Of a DNA stretch of 64,000 nucleotides, positions 34,175 to 43,302 are shown in pieces. Source of the DNA: DAOQAU01 sp035354275 (GTDB taxonomy: Bacteria; Cyanobacteriota; Vampirovibrionia; Gastranaerophilales; Gastranaerophilaceae); NCBI GenBank assembly GCA_035354275.1, contig DAOQAU010000001.1:47721-111720 (forward strand), read 5' to 3'. The stretch's first letter is position 1. Each line of letters starts with the position of its first letter. The notes under the pieces are model-generated. The model did no database searches. It saw only the letters and a list, made by a program, of their open reading frames with translations, and had not been told where the DNA came from. A program made the position numbers and the translations under genes.

Positions 34175-35413
34175 TTATTTTAAAAGATTTATAAGCTTTA
34201 ATCTTGAAACAGATATCTGTTCTGATTTAGCAAGGTTTTTAACCGAAATTTTGTTATTTTTAATCTCGTCTTCACCCAAAATCAAAGCATAAAGTGCCGA
34301 TTTTGAGGCTTTTTCCAACTGTTTACCGAATTTTTTACTTGTCATATCAAAATCGGCACTGATATTATTTTCTCTCAATTCCTGAACCAATTTCAAAGCC
34401 TCTTGGGTAGAATCCGAAACCACATAAGCCTTAAGCTTTTCAGGCTCAAGTTCAGGCAAAAGTGAGTTTAATCTTTCCATTCCCATTGCCCAACCCACAG
34501 CAGGAGTGTCTTCTCCGCCGAGATTTTTCACAAGACTGTCGTATCTTCCGCCGCCGCAAACGGCATTTTGTGAGCCTAAGTTGTTTGATTTAATTTCAAA
34601 AACGGTTCTATTATAATAATCAAGCCCTCGTACAAGTAATTTATTGACAGAATACTTGATTTTTAAAACATCCAAATATTTTTTCAAAGCCGAAAAATGC
34701 TCGCTGCAGCTTTCACAAATATAATCAGAAGTTATAACCTTTTGAATTTCAGATTTTTTAAATATTTTTTGACAGCTTTCGACTTTGCAGTCTAAAAGTC
34801 TTAGCGGATTTTTTTCGTAACGTGCCTGACAATCAGGGCAAAGCTCTTTTAAATAAGGTTTAATAGCCCCTTTTATTGAAGCTTTATAAATTTCTCTACA
34901 ATCGTGACAGCCCAAAGAATTAATCTCAACATCGAGATTTTTTAATCCCAGTTTTTTAAGATAATCAACCGCAAGCATAATAACTTCGGCATCGGCTGAA
35001 GGCTCTTGAATACCGAACATTTCAACCCCGACCTGGTGGAATTGCCTTTGCCTACCGGCTTGCGGACGCTCATACCTGAACATCGGGCCTTTATACCAAA
35101 GCTTTACCGGCGTGGGAAATCTATGCATACCATTTTCTATATACGCTCTTACAACCCCTGCGGTATTTTCGGGACGAAGGGTCAGGGAACGCTCGCTTTT
35201 TTCAAAAGTGTACATTTCTTTGTTGACAATATCTGTAGTATCACCAACTCCGCGCGAGAATAATTCAGTCGCCTCAAAAATCGGCGTTCTAATTTCCCTA
35301 TAACCCGCATTTGAAAAAACATCAAGCGCGGCTTTTTCAAGACACTGCCAATTAACGATTTCTGAGGGCAAAATATCCTTTGTGCCCTTTTGTGCTTTGA
35401 TTAAATTAGTCAT
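34175..35413 (-). CDS. hisS: Histidyl-tRNA synthetase
   Basis: 412 residues, class II synthetase. Motif 2 region FRYERPQAGRQRQFHQVGVEMFG, the HisA motif LVRGLDYYNRTVFEI and motif 3 GGGRYDSLV...PAVGWAMGMERL are present. The C-terminal anticodon domain carries YVVSDSTQEALKLVQELR. A Cys-rich insert (CHDCREIYK, CPDCQARYEKNPLRLLDCK, CESC) may bind zinc, as in several bacterial forms. No ribosome site; a promoter sits so that transcription begins at the ATG. Confidence 0.94.
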   Translation of the reverse strand: MTNLIKAQKGTKDILPSEIVNWQCLEKAALDVFSNAGYREIRTPIFEATELFSRGVGDTTDIVNKEMYTFEKSERSLTLRPENTAGVVRAYIENGMHRFPTPVKLWYKGPMFRYERPQAGRQRQFHQVGVEMFGIQEPSADAEVIMLAVDYLKKLGLKNLDVEINSLGCHDCREIYKASIKGAIKPYLKELCPDCQARYEKNPLRLLDCKVESCQKIFKKSEIQKVITSDYICESCSEHFSALKKYLDVLKIKYSVNKLLVRGLDYYNRTVFEIKSNNLGSQNAVCGGGRYDSLVKNLGGEDTPAVGWAMGMERLNSLLPELEPEKLKAYVVSDSTQEALKLVQELRENNISADFDMTSKKFGKQLEKASKSALYALILGEDEIKNNKISVKNLAKSEQISVSRLKLINLLK

Positions 35414-35419
35414 AAAGCG

Positions 35420-35448
35420 ATTATATTAAGTTAAGTGTCAAAAGTCAA
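35420..35448 (-). promoter_or_regulatory. hisS promoter giving a leaderless message
   Basis: Minus strand TTGACT (35448-35443), 17-nt spacer, TATAAT (35425-35420), then six bases to the ATG at 35413. The expected start point coincides with the initiation codon. Confidence 0.72.
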
Positions 35449-35469
35449 ATTAGGAACAAAAAAATAACA

Positions 35470-35508
35470 AAAAGGGCTGGATTTTCCTTCGGAAAATCCA
35501 GCCCTTTT
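35470..35508. terminator. Terminator after dnaK
   Basis: AAAAGGGCTGGATTTTCC / GGAAAATCCAGCCCTTTT perfect stem with a TTC loop and T-tract, about 30 bp past the dnaK stop. Confidence 0.9.
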
Positions 35509-35510
35509 AT

Positions 35511-35546
35511 CTATTCACTATTTACTGTTTCCTATTTACTCTTTCG
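35511..35546. repeat. AGTAAATAG-type array starting at dnaK stop codon
   Basis: On the dnaK strand the TAA stop is the first element of units TAAATAGGAAACAGTAAATA and GTGAATAG. It lies between the stop and the terminator. Confidence 0.7.
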
Positions 35547-37383
35547 TATATTCCGCATCTATGACATCATCATCAGATGAAGATGCTTCACTTTGAGCTG
35601 AAGCTTCGCCCTCGGAAGATGTGTTTTGAGCTGTTTCACCTTCTTTTTGAACCTGCTCGTAAGCCTTTTGAGAAATCGCAAACATTGTTTGCTGCAAATC
35701 TTCAGATAATTTTTTAACTTCTTCGGTTGCTTTATTTTCATCCAAAGCTTTTTGAAGTGCTTCTTTCTGTTCGTCAAGTTTTGTTTTATCGGCTTCATCA
35801 ATTTTACCTTCAAAGTCTTTGACTATTCTTTCAGCGGAAGCTATAAGCCCGGAAGCATTATTTCTTGTTTCGGCTTCTTCTTTTTTGGCTTTATCTTCTG
35901 CTGCGTTGGCTTCTGCTTCTTTAACCATTTTATCAATGTCATCTTCTGACAAATTGCTTGAATTTGTAATTGTAATTTTTTGTTCTTTATTTGTCGCTTT
36001 GTCTTTAGCTGAAACATTTACAATCCCGTTTGCATCAATGTCAAAAGTAACTTCGATTTGAGGAAGCCCTCTCATTGCAGGCGGAATTCCGTCGAGTCTG
36101 AACATACCCAAAGATTTGTTGTCTTTTGCCATAGGTCTTTCACCCTGCAAAACGTTTATGTCAACTGCTGTCTGATTATTTTCCGCTGTTGAAAACACCT
36201 GTGATTTTGAAACAGGAATCGTGGTGTTTCTTGGAACCAAAGGAGTTGAAACTCCACCTAGAGTTTCAATACCCAGCGTCAAAGGGGTAACATCCAAAAG
36301 AACAATATCTTTAACTTCGCCCGCAAGGACACCTGCCTGAATAGCTGCACCTACTGCTACAACTTCATCAGGGTTAACAGATTGGTTAGGGTCTTTGCCT
36401 GTGTATTCTTTAACAAGTGCCTGAACTGCAGGAATACGTGTTGATCCGCCGACCAAAACGACTTCGTCGATTTCGCCTTTTGAAAGATTTGCATCTTTAA
36501 TTGCATTTTCAACAGGTTTTTTGCATCTGTCCAACAAATCGTGTGTCAAATCCTCAAATTTTGCTCTTGTCAAAGAAATATCCAAGTGTTTAGGACCGTT
36601 AGCGTCTGCCGTTATGAAAGGCAGGTTAATATTTGTTTCAACAACGGAAGAAAGTTCGCATTTTGCTTTTTCTGCAGCTTCTTTAATACGCTGCATTGCC
36701 TGTTTGTCGTTTCTTAAGTCTATACCTTCTGATTTCTTAAACTCATCACAAAGCCAATCCATAACTTTATTATCAAAATCGTCACCGCCAAGATGAGTAT
36801 CGCCTGATGTCGAAAGAACTTCATGTACGCCATCTCCTATTTCCAATATTGATACATCAAATGTTCCGCCTCCAAGGTCAAATACCAAGACCTTTTCGGG
36901 TTTAACTTTATCCAAACCGTAAGCCAAAGCGGCTGCTGTCGGTTCGTTAACTATACGAAGAACATCCAAACCCGCGATTTTACCTGCATCTTTGGTTGCC
37001 TGTCTTTGTGCATCATTAAAGTATGCAGGAACAGTAATTACTGCAGATGTAACTTTTTCGCCCAAATATGAACTTGCATCATCGGCAAGTTTTCTTAAAA
37101 TCATCGCGGAAATTTCCTGCGGAGTGTAGTTTTTATCGTCAATTTTTACTTTGTAATCTTCTCCCATATGCCTTTTTATTGAAGCAACTGTTTTATCGGG
37201 ATTCAAAATCGCCTGACGCTTTGCAAGCTGCCCGACAAGCCTTTCGCCCGTTTTTGAAAACCCAACGATAGAAGGAGTTGTTCTTGCACCTTCTGCATTT
37301 GCAATAACCGTGGGCTTACCGCCTTCCATTACCGCTACTACCGAGTTTGTTGTTCCTAAATCAATACCTATTGTCTTAGCCAT
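35536..37383 (-). CDS. dnaK: Molecular chaperone DnaK (Hsp70)
   Basis: 615 residues, full length. ATPase motifs [45 protein letters not shown] and [12 protein letters not shown]; substrate-binding domain with [18 protein letters not shown]-terminal lid and an acidic Ser-rich tail ending [18 protein letters not shown] ribosome site. No CIRCE element or grpE/dnaJ neighbour was found. Confidence 0.97.
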   Translation of the reverse strand: MAKTIGIDLGTTNSVVAVMEGGKPTVIANAEGARTTPSIVGFSKTGERLVGQLAKRQAILNPDKTVASIKRHMGEDYKVKIDDKNYTPQEISAMILRKLADDASSYLGEKVTSAVITVPAYFNDAQRQATKDAGKIAGLDVLRIVNEPTAAALAYGLDKVKPEKVLVFDLGGGTFDVSILEIGDGVHEVLSTSGDTHLGGDDFDNKVMDWLCDEFKKSEGIDLRNDKQAMQRIKEAAEKAKCELSSVVETNINLPFITADANGPKHLDISLTRAKFEDLTHDLLDRCKKPVENAIKDANLSKGEIDEVVLVGGSTRIPAVQALVKEYTGKDPNQSVNPDEVVAVGAAIQAGVLAGEVKDIVLLDVTPLTLGIETLGGVSTPLVPRNTTIPVSKSQVFSTAENNQTAVDINVLQGERPMAKDNKSLGMFRLDGIPPAMRGLPQIEVTFDIDANGIVNVSAKDKATNKEQKITITNSSNLSEDDIDKMVKEAEANAAEDKAKKEEAETRNNASGLIASAERIVKDFEGKIDEADKTKLDEQKEALQKALDENKATEEVKKLSEDLQQTMFAISQKAYEQVQKEGETAQNTSSEGEASAQSEASSSDDDVIDAEYTKE

Positions 37384-37420
37384 TTTTTTACGCTCCTTGT
37401 ATATATTAGTATGTATTCTT

Positions 37421-37490
37421 AGAGTGAATAGTAAATAGTAAATGGATTTTTAATTTCTATTCACTATTTATTATTTCCTATTTACTTCTC
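37421..37490. repeat. Inverted repeat of GTGAATAGTAAATAG / CTATTTACT arrays
   Basis: GTGAATAGTAAATAGTAAAT (from 37424), a short spacer, then TATTCACTATTTATTATTTCC and TATTTACTTCTC. The arms can pair. It lies upstream of both dnaK and the second pgk. Confidence 0.7.
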
Positions 37491-37630
37491 TAAATTTAAC
37501 ATCGTTTTTAAAAGATCATTAAAAAATAAACAAAAAATTAATCTTTTAACTTGTAAAATTTTATTAAGCAATTAGCAAAAAAAATTTTTAGGATTTTTCA
37601 AACATTCATACACGTATAAAAGGAGGAAAT

Positions 37631-39070
37631 ATGAAAATATACGCAATTAACAATTACGCAAACACAAAATTAAATTCAACAAATCAAAATCCAATCGGTC
37701 TTTATAGTTACGGACTAAAAGCAGACAGTGTAAACTTTACCTGCTCACATTGTGAAGACAAAAAAACACAACGCTCGATGCCTGTTAAAAAAGATGTCCG
37801 CGACTTGGGAAACATTGAAGGCAAAACAGTTTTAATGAGAGCAGATTTCAACGTTTCAATGAACAAAGATGGAAGCATAAATGATTCTTTCAGAATTAAG
37901 CAAGCGGTTAAAACTATTAAATATTTAACAGACAAAGGCGCAAAAGTCGTCTTAATGTCACACTTTGGCGATCCGGCTAAAGAATTGAAAAAAGCAAAGG
38001 CAAAAAATCCCGACTTAAACGAAACAGAAGAAATGGCTAAAATTCAACAAAAACTAAGCCTAAGACCCGTTGCAGAGAAATTATCCGAATTTTTAGGCAA
38101 AGAAGTTTATTTTTACTCCTATCGCACCGACCATCTTCCATACAACAGCTTGCAAAATGGTGAAGTGTGTCTTATAGAAAATACAAGATTTAATGATGGC
38201 GAAACAAAAAACGACCCGGCTTTAGCAAGACACTGGGGCTTTAATACGGACATTTATGTAAATGATGCCTTTGGAGCAGCACACAGGGCACACTCTTCAA
38301 CGGAAGGAGTTGCACAATATTGTAAAAAACTTGCCAACCCCGCTGTTGCAGGGCTTTTGATGGCTAATGAAGTTGATATGGCATGCGAAATATTAGACAA
38401 TCCTGAGCGTCCATTTACTGTGGTTTCTGCCGGCTCAAAACTTGAATCAAAAATAGGACCTATAAATACATTGATTGATAAAATGCAGCCTGAGGACAAC
38501 CAAATTATCGCAGGATTAATGGTTATCCCGTTTATTATCAATGAAAATCCGAATTCTCCTTTGAGAAAACTTTATAAAAATGAAGAAGAATTAAATGCTG
38601 ACTTGGAAAGAGCAAAATCAATAGTTAACAAATGTGCAGAAAATGGCGTTAATTTAATAATGTCACAAGATGTTGTTGTCCAAAACAAAGATACAAAAGA
38701 AGTTAAAACAGTTTTCGTTGAAGATATTGAAGACGGCTGGGAAATTATGGACGTAGGAGAAACAACAATAGAAACTCTTAAAGACACCATATCAAATTCC
38801 AAAACTGTTTTTGTAAACGGACCTGTAGGATACTTTGAAGGCGGTTTTACAAACGGCACAAAAGAAATGCTTCAAGCTATCCAAGACCTGAAAAAGAATA
38901 ACCCTGAAGCAAAAACCATTGCAGGAGGCGGTGATACAGTTACTGCTATTACAAACATCTTTGGTGAAGAATCATTTGAAAATTTCACCCACGTTTCAAC
39001 AGGCGGCGGCGCACTGCTTGACTTCTTAAGCGGGAAACTCCCCGGATATCTGGCTTTAGAAGATAAATAA
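37631..39070 (+). CDS. Divergent second phosphoglycerate kinase with N-terminal leader
   Basis: 479 residues, AAGGAGG ribosome site. A ~51-residue leader (MKIYAINNYANTK ... DSVNFTCSHCEDKK) precedes the normal start region VRDLGNIEGKTVLMRADFNV. Many substrate residues remain (IENTRF, NDAFGAAHRAHSS, GGGDTVTAI). However the 3PG-binding SHLGRP is SHFGDP (Arg to Asp 114), GGAK is SAGSK, GGGMAFTF is AGLMVIPF, and WNGP is VNGP. It may be slow, specialised or non-catalytic. The canonical copy is at 20565. CSHC in the leader could bind metal or form a disulfide. Confidence 0.85.
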   Translation: MKIYAINNYANTKLNSTNQNPIGLYSYGLKADSVNFTCSHCEDKKTQRSMPVKKDVRDLGNIEGKTVLMRADFNVSMNKDGSINDSFRIKQAVKTIKYLTDKGAKVVLMSHFGDPAKELKKAKAKNPDLNETEEMAKIQQKLSLRPVAEKLSEFLGKEVYFYSYRTDHLPYNSLQNGEVCLIENTRFNDGETKNDPALARHWGFNTDIYVNDAFGAAHRAHSSTEGVAQYCKKLANPAVAGLLMANEVDMACEILDNPERPFTVVSAGSKLESKIGPINTLIDKMQPEDNQIIAGLMVIPFIINENPNSPLRKLYKNEEELNADLERAKSIVNKCAENGVNLIMSQDVVVQNKDTKEVKTVFVEDIEDGWEIMDVGETTIETLKDTISNSKTVFVNGPVGYFEGGFTNGTKEMLQAIQDLKKNNPEAKTIAGGGDTVTAITNIFGEESFENFTHVSTGGGALLDFLSGKLPGYLALEDK

Positions 39071-39081
39071 AAATGAATTAA

Positions 39082-39130
39082 ATAAACACTGAGGGGCGGC
39101 ACTTTTCAAGTGCCGCCCCTCAGTGTTTAT
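39082..39130. terminator. Long bidirectional terminator between pgk2 and gcvPA
   Basis: Perfect 20+ bp stem AACACTGAGGGGCGGCACTT with its complement around a 3-nt loop, between two convergent genes. T-rich on the plus-strand side. Confidence 0.88.
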
Positions 39131-39141
39131 ACTTTTTAAAT

Positions 39142-40407
39142 TTAAAAACTTTTGCAATAAAGCTCTATGTCCTCATCGGAGTTCATTTCAGTCACTGCAA
39201 TTAAGATTCTTTTTTCATCAAGCTTCAGTCCGCCTATTATACCGTTTTCTCTAAGTTTTAACAGAAATTTATCAGAATTTTCGACTTCAATTACAAATTC
39301 GTTGTAAAAATTTTCATTTATAGTCTTAATTCCCTTTTGAGAAAGCTTTTCCGATAGTTTGTGAGCATTTTGTGCCGATAAAAATCCTGCCTGCTTAAAG
39401 CCTTTTTCGCCTAAAAGGGTCAAATATAAAGTGGCACAAAGTGCTATTAGTGCTTGATTTGAACAAATATTACTTGTGGCTTTTTCCCTTTTGATGTGCT
39501 GTTCTCTTGTCTGAATGGTAAGCGTAAAAGCCTGATTTCCTTCAGCATCAAGGGTTCTGCCGGCTATTCTTCCGGGCAATTGTCGCATGAATTTTTCGCG
39601 ACAAGCCATAAATCCTGCATGCGGACCTCCAAACGACATCGGAATCCCAAGCGGCTGAATATCACCTACTACTATAGCAGCACCGTATTCTGCAGGAGCT
39701 TTTAAAATACTCAAAGACGAAATATCGACACAAACCGCCAAAAGTGTATTTGCCAAAGTCAAAACTTCACCTAAATTAATATCTTCAATTTCACCGTAAA
39801 AATTCGGGTTTTGGATTAAAACACAGGCAAATTCACCTGTATTAATTTTTTCTTTTGTGATTTTCCACTCAATTTCAATTCCGATAGCCCTGCAATAGGT
39901 TTTTATTACTTCTTTGTACTCAGGATTAATGTTTTCATCAATTAAAACTTTTTCGCGTTTTGTAATTCTTGATGCCATTAAAATGGCTTCAGCACAAGCT
40001 GTCGCCCCATCATAGACAGAAGCGTTTGCCACATCCATGCCAGTCAAATTGCAAATCATCGATTGAAATTCGTACATAACCTGAAGCGTTCCTTGAGAAA
40101 TCTCCGGCTGATAAGGCGTGTATGCGGTAAGAAACTCAAATCTTTGAGCTACCTGAGAAACGCAAGCGGGTATGAATTTATTATAAACTCCCGCACCCAA
40201 AAAACTTATCATTTCAGTATTGTTTTTCTTTGCAAGTGCTTTAACTTGTTTTTGAGTTTGCATTTCACTTAAGGCGTCAGGCAGGTCAAATTCAGCACAA
40301 AGTGCTTGTTGGGGAATAATTTTAAATAAGTCGTTAACCGATGATACAGAGATTTCTTTTAACAATTGTTCTCTTGTTTCATCTGTATGTGCCAAAAAGT
40401 TTTCCAC
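39142..40407 (-). CDS. gcvPA: Glycine dehydrogenase (decarboxylating) subunit 1
   Basis: 421 residues. FLAHTDETREQLL, FLGAGVYNKFIPACV, AYTPYQPEISQGTLQVMYEFQ and NASVYDGATACAEA define the N-terminal half of split P-protein. It starts at GTG sharing one base with the gcvH stop (TAGTG). With subunit 2 it decarboxylates glycine. gcvPB, which carries the PLP lysine, is not adjacent; a strong terminator follows. Slightly shorter than usual (~440). Confidence 0.93.
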   Translation of the reverse strand: MENFLAHTDETREQLLKEISVSSVNDLFKIIPQQALCAEFDLPDALSEMQTQKQVKALAKKNNTEMISFLGAGVYNKFIPACVSQVAQRFEFLTAYTPYQPEISQGTLQVMYEFQSMICNLTGMDVANASVYDGATACAEAILMASRITKREKVLIDENINPEYKEVIKTYCRAIGIEIEWKITKEKINTGEFACVLIQNPNFYGEIEDINLGEVLTLANTLLAVCVDISSLSILKAPAEYGAAIVVGDIQPLGIPMSFGGPHAGFMACREKFMRQLPGRIAGRTLDAEGNQAFTLTIQTREQHIKREKATSNICSNQALIALCATLYLTLLGEKGFKQAGFLSAQNAHKLSEKLSQKGIKTINENFYNEFVIEVENSDKFLLKLRENGIIGGLKLDEKRILIAVTEMNSDEDIELYCKSF

Positions 40408-40787
40408 TATGCCACTTCTTCCCTGTAATCGTTATATTCCAGCAAATCAACAGAGTCCTGTGTCGCATTTTGACTTTGAATTTTAACCAACCAGCCTTTT
40501 TCAAAAGGGCTCTCGTTCAAAATTTCAGGACTGTCAACCACTTTGTCATTAATTTCAACAATTTTGCCTGAAATCGGCATGTAAATTTCAGATGCCGCCT
40601 TTACAGATTCAATAGTGGCAAAAACTTCGCCTTTAACAAATTCTGCTCCGACATCGGGAAGCTCCAAAAAAACTATATCCCCGAGCTGTTCAACGGCATA
40701 ATCGGTAAGCCCGATTACATATTTGTCCCCTTGCTCCAAAATATACTCATGGGTTCTGCTGCATAAAATTCCTTCTGTTAAACTCAT
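40407..40787 (-). CDS. gcvH: Glycine cleavage system H protein
   Basis: 126 residues. The lipoyl-lysine hairpin FATIESVKAASEIYMPISG is intact and EVNDKVVD-type and WLVKI segments follow. It carries the aminomethyl group between P and T proteins. Second gene of gcvT-gcvH-gcvPA. Confidence 0.95.
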   Translation of the reverse strand: MSLTEGILCSRTHEYILEQGDKYVIGLTDYAVEQLGDIVFLELPDVGAEFVKGEVFATIESVKAASEIYMPISGKIVEINDKVVDSPEILNESPFEKGWLVKIQSQNATQDSVDLLEYNDYREEVA

Positions 40788-40808
40788 CTTTAATTATTCT
40801 CCTTATAA

Positions 40809-41912
40809 CTAAATCTTATTCTTCTTCAAAATAAAAGGTCTTTTGACCACTTCAGCATTGTATAATTTATCTCTTATCATAACCTGAAGAACGGTTCCTG
40901 TGCAAATCTCTGTAATATTTTTAACATAAGCAAGTGCGATGTTCTCGTTTAACACAGGCGAAACACCACCGCTGGTTATAATTCCGACATTCTCATTATT
41001 GTAAAAAACCTCATACCCGTGACGGGCGATTGCCCTGTCAAGCATTTTTAGCCCGACAAGTTTTTTATCTCCGCCTGTTTGAAGATGTTTTTGTATGGTT
41101 TCTTTCCCGTTGTAATCATCGATTTTAGTTTTGGAAACAGACCATGTCAAATTTGCTTCAATCGGAGAAGTTTGTTCATCCATATCATTTCCGTACAAAT
41201 GAAGAGCGGCTTCAAGCCTGAGAGTATCGCGCGCACCCAACCCTATAGGTTTTAACCCGAATTCTTTTCCCGCCTCAATTATATAATTCCACAAAAGTTC
41301 GGAAAATTCGTTTTTAACAAGAATTTCAAACCCGTCTTCTCCTGTGTAGCCTGTCCTTGAAACAAAAAGGTTTATATTAAAAAGTTCTGCTCTTTTTATA
41401 GAGAAAAATTCAGGCTGATTTTCTTTTTTTAATCCCATTTTATCCATTAAATCCGAAGCTTTCGGTCCTTGAACCGCCAACAGAGAGTAATTGTGGGATT
41501 GATTGTCTATTGAAACATTAAACCCGAGTGAATTTCTGACCATCCAATTTAAATCTTCGTCTATTCTTGAGGCGTTTACAATTAGCAGATAATCATTCTC
41601 TTCAAGTTTATAAATAATCAAATCGTCTATAATCCCGCCTTCTTTATTTAAAAGCTGGCAGTAAACAGCCTTTAAATTTGTCAATCTTGAAACATCTTGC
41701 GGAACAAGTTTATTTAAAAAAGGCAGGGCATCAGAACCTTTTACAAAAACTTCACCCATATGCGAAACATCAAAAAGTCCCACATTTTCTCTTACAGTTT
41801 TGTGTTCATCTATAATCGAAGAATAAGAAACAGGCATCATCCAACCTGCAAATTCAATCATTTTTGCTCCCAGCTTAACCTGTTCATCGTGTAAAAAAGT
41901 TTTTTTAGTCAT
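40809..41912 (-). CDS. gcvT: Glycine cleavage system T protein (aminomethyltransferase)
   Basis: 367 residues. FAGWMMPVSYSSIIDEHKTVRENVGLFDVSHMGE, GYTGEDGFEI and GLGARDTLRLEAALHLYGND are the folate and substrate motifs. It transfers the methylene group to tetrahydrofolate. GAGGAG ribosome site. First gene of the operon. No glycine riboswitch fold was recognised in its short leader. Confidence 0.95.
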   Translation of the reverse strand: MTKKTFLHDEQVKLGAKMIEFAGWMMPVSYSSIIDEHKTVRENVGLFDVSHMGEVFVKGSDALPFLNKLVPQDVSRLTNLKAVYCQLLNKEGGIIDDLIIYKLEENDYLLIVNASRIDEDLNWMVRNSLGFNVSIDNQSHNYSLLAVQGPKASDLMDKMGLKKENQPEFFSIKRAELFNINLFVSRTGYTGEDGFEILVKNEFSELLWNYIIEAGKEFGLKPIGLGARDTLRLEAALHLYGNDMDEQTSPIEANLTWSVSKTKIDDYNGKETIQKHLQTGGDKKLVGLKMLDRAIARHGYEVFYNNENVGIITSGGVSPVLNENIALAYVKNITEICTGTVLQVMIRDKLYNAEVVKRPFILKKNKI

Positions 41913-41938
41913 TTTTTCTCCTCAATGTCTTATTTTAA

Positions 41939-41967
41939 ATTTTGCTCTCAACTAAAAATTATGTCAA
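41939..41967 (-). promoter_or_regulatory. Probable gcvT promoter
   Basis: Minus strand TTGACA (41967-41962), 17-nt spacer, CAAAAT (41944-41939). It gives a leader of about 20 nt that contains only the GAGGAG site, leaving no room for a riboswitch. Confidence 0.5.
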
Positions 41968-41979
41968 GTGTCTTGGTAT

Positions 41980-42131
41980 GAGGCTGCGGAAAAATTGAAA
42001 ATTTTTCTCGCACCTCCATAGTCCAGTAAAAGCCAAACTATCCTTTAACCAAGGATATGCTTGGCTTTTACCTTCTTAAGGTCGGACACGGAAAATTCTC
42101 GAAATTGTAGATTTCGGAATTTTCCGTGTCC
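41980..42131. ncRNA. Block of three consecutive strong hairpins (structured RNA or repeat)
   Basis: H1 41980-42016: GAGG-TGCG-GAAAAATT stem. H2 42026-42071: GTAAAAGCCAA / TTGGCTTTTAC with an inner ATCCTT/AAGGAT. H3 42084-42131: GGACACGGAAAATTC / GAATTTTCCGTGTCC around GAAATTGTAGATTTC. It lies between divergent gcvT and pilT, outside both promoters. The H3 core recurs at 11202-11240. Whether it is transcribed is unknown. Confidence 0.45.
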
Positions 42132-42144
42132 TCTATGTTTTTTA

Positions 42145-42173
42145 TTGCCATTTTATTGAAAAAATGTTATCAT
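42145..42173 (+). promoter_or_regulatory. Probable pilT promoter
   Basis: TTGCCA (42145-42150), 17-nt spacer, TATCAT (42168-42173). Transcription from about 42180 would include the GGGAG site at 42189-42193 and supports the TTG start at 42202. Confidence 0.5.
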
Positions 42174-42201
42174 AATTAAAAAAATAGTGGGAGATTTAAA
42201 G

Positions 42202-43299
42202 TTGGATAAATTTGAAATAAACGATTTTCTTAAAAAATCGGTTTTAATGGGTGCCTCTGACGTTCACCTGAAAGTTGATGAACATCCGGTTATAAGAAAA
42301 GACGGGCGAATTATAAAAATAGATATGCCTAAATTAAATGATGAAAACATTGAAAACATTATAAATGTTCTTGCGCCAAAAACCATAAAAAACAAAATAA
42401 ATACTGTTTTTGACATCGATTTTTCATACGAACTTCCCGGTATTTCAAGATTTAGGGTAAATTTAAGTCAACAATTGGGCAAAAGTGCTCTTGTTATAAG
42501 AAATATCCCTTACAAAATCAAGAGTCTTGAAGAATTAAACCTGCCGGTTTCAATGGAACAATTTGCGCAGTATAACAACGGACTTGTAATTGTAACAGGC
42601 CCCACAGGCTGCGGAAAATCAACAACTCTGGCATGCTTAATAGACTATATAAATACGAATTATCCGAAGCACATTGTTACCATAGAAGACCCTGTTGAAT
42701 TTATTTTTACCAATAAAAAATCAATAATTTCTCAAAGACAGGTGGGAGTTGATACTCCTTCTTTCCATGAAGGAGTAAAATATGCTCTCAGGCAAGATCC
42801 GGATGTCATTCTGATAGGCGAAATAAGAGATAGAGAAACCATAGAAAGTGCCCTTAAGGCTTCAGAAACAGGGCATTTGGTTTTTGCCACACTTCATACA
42901 AACGATGCAGTACAGACAATAAACAGAATAGTTAATTTATTTGACCCTCAAGACAGGCAATATATAAGAAATCAAATATCAAGCACCTTGCGCGGAACTA
43001 TTGCCCAAAAACTTCTTAACAAAAAAAACTCGGACGGAAGAGTCCCCGCACTTGAAATTTTAGTTTCAACCCCTACAGTAAAAGATTTTATAGAAAAAGA
43101 TGAACTTGAGCAGATATATTCACTTGTTAAAAAAGGTTCTTTCAACGAAATGATTACAATGAATATGTCTTTGCTTAAACTTGTGCAAAATGAAATTATA
43201 ACAAAAGATGAGGCGATTAATGCTTCAGAAAACAAAATTGAGCTTCAGCAAATGCTAAGAGGAGTTTACCATGGCACGGCAGAAGACGGCGGAGTTTAA
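42202..43299 (+). CDS. pilT: PilT-like type IV pilus retraction ATPase
   Basis: About 365 residues from TTG 42202 (GGGAG 8 nt upstream); GTG 42187 would add five residues. GASDVHLK opening, Walker A GPTGCGKSTTLA, Asp box IEDPVEF, Walker B DVILIGEIRD and the His box ETGHLVFATLHTNDA. It retracts pili or powers twitching. The PilT-type AIRNLIRE end motif is not evident, so a secretion-system GspE-like use is possible. recO follows 3 bp later. Confidence 0.88.
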   Translation: MDKFEINDFLKKSVLMGASDVHLKVDEHPVIRKDGRIIKIDMPKLNDENIENIINVLAPKTIKNKINTVFDIDFSYELPGISRFRVNLSQQLGKSALVIRNIPYKIKSLEELNLPVSMEQFAQYNNGLVIVTGPTGCGKSTTLACLIDYINTNYPKHIVTIEDPVEFIFTNKKSIISQRQVGVDTPSFHEGVKYALRQDPDVILIGEIRDRETIESALKASETGHLVFATLHTNDAVQTINRIVNLFDPQDRQYIRNQISSTLRGTIAQKLLNKKNSDGRVPALEILVSTPTVKDFIEKDELEQIYSLVKKGSFNEMITMNMSLLKLVQNEIITKDEAINASENKIELQQMLRGVYHGTAEDGGV

Positions 43300-43302
43300 T
43301 TA

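Noticed and set aside
37384..37630. CIRCE heat-shock operator before dnaK
   Set aside because: TTAGCACTC-N9-GAGTGCTAA is not present; the inverted repeat there is of the AGTAAATAG family.
41913..42141. Glycine riboswitch upstream of gcvT
   Set aside because: The likely promoter leaves only about 20 nt of leader, and the hairpins upstream do not show the riboswitch core.
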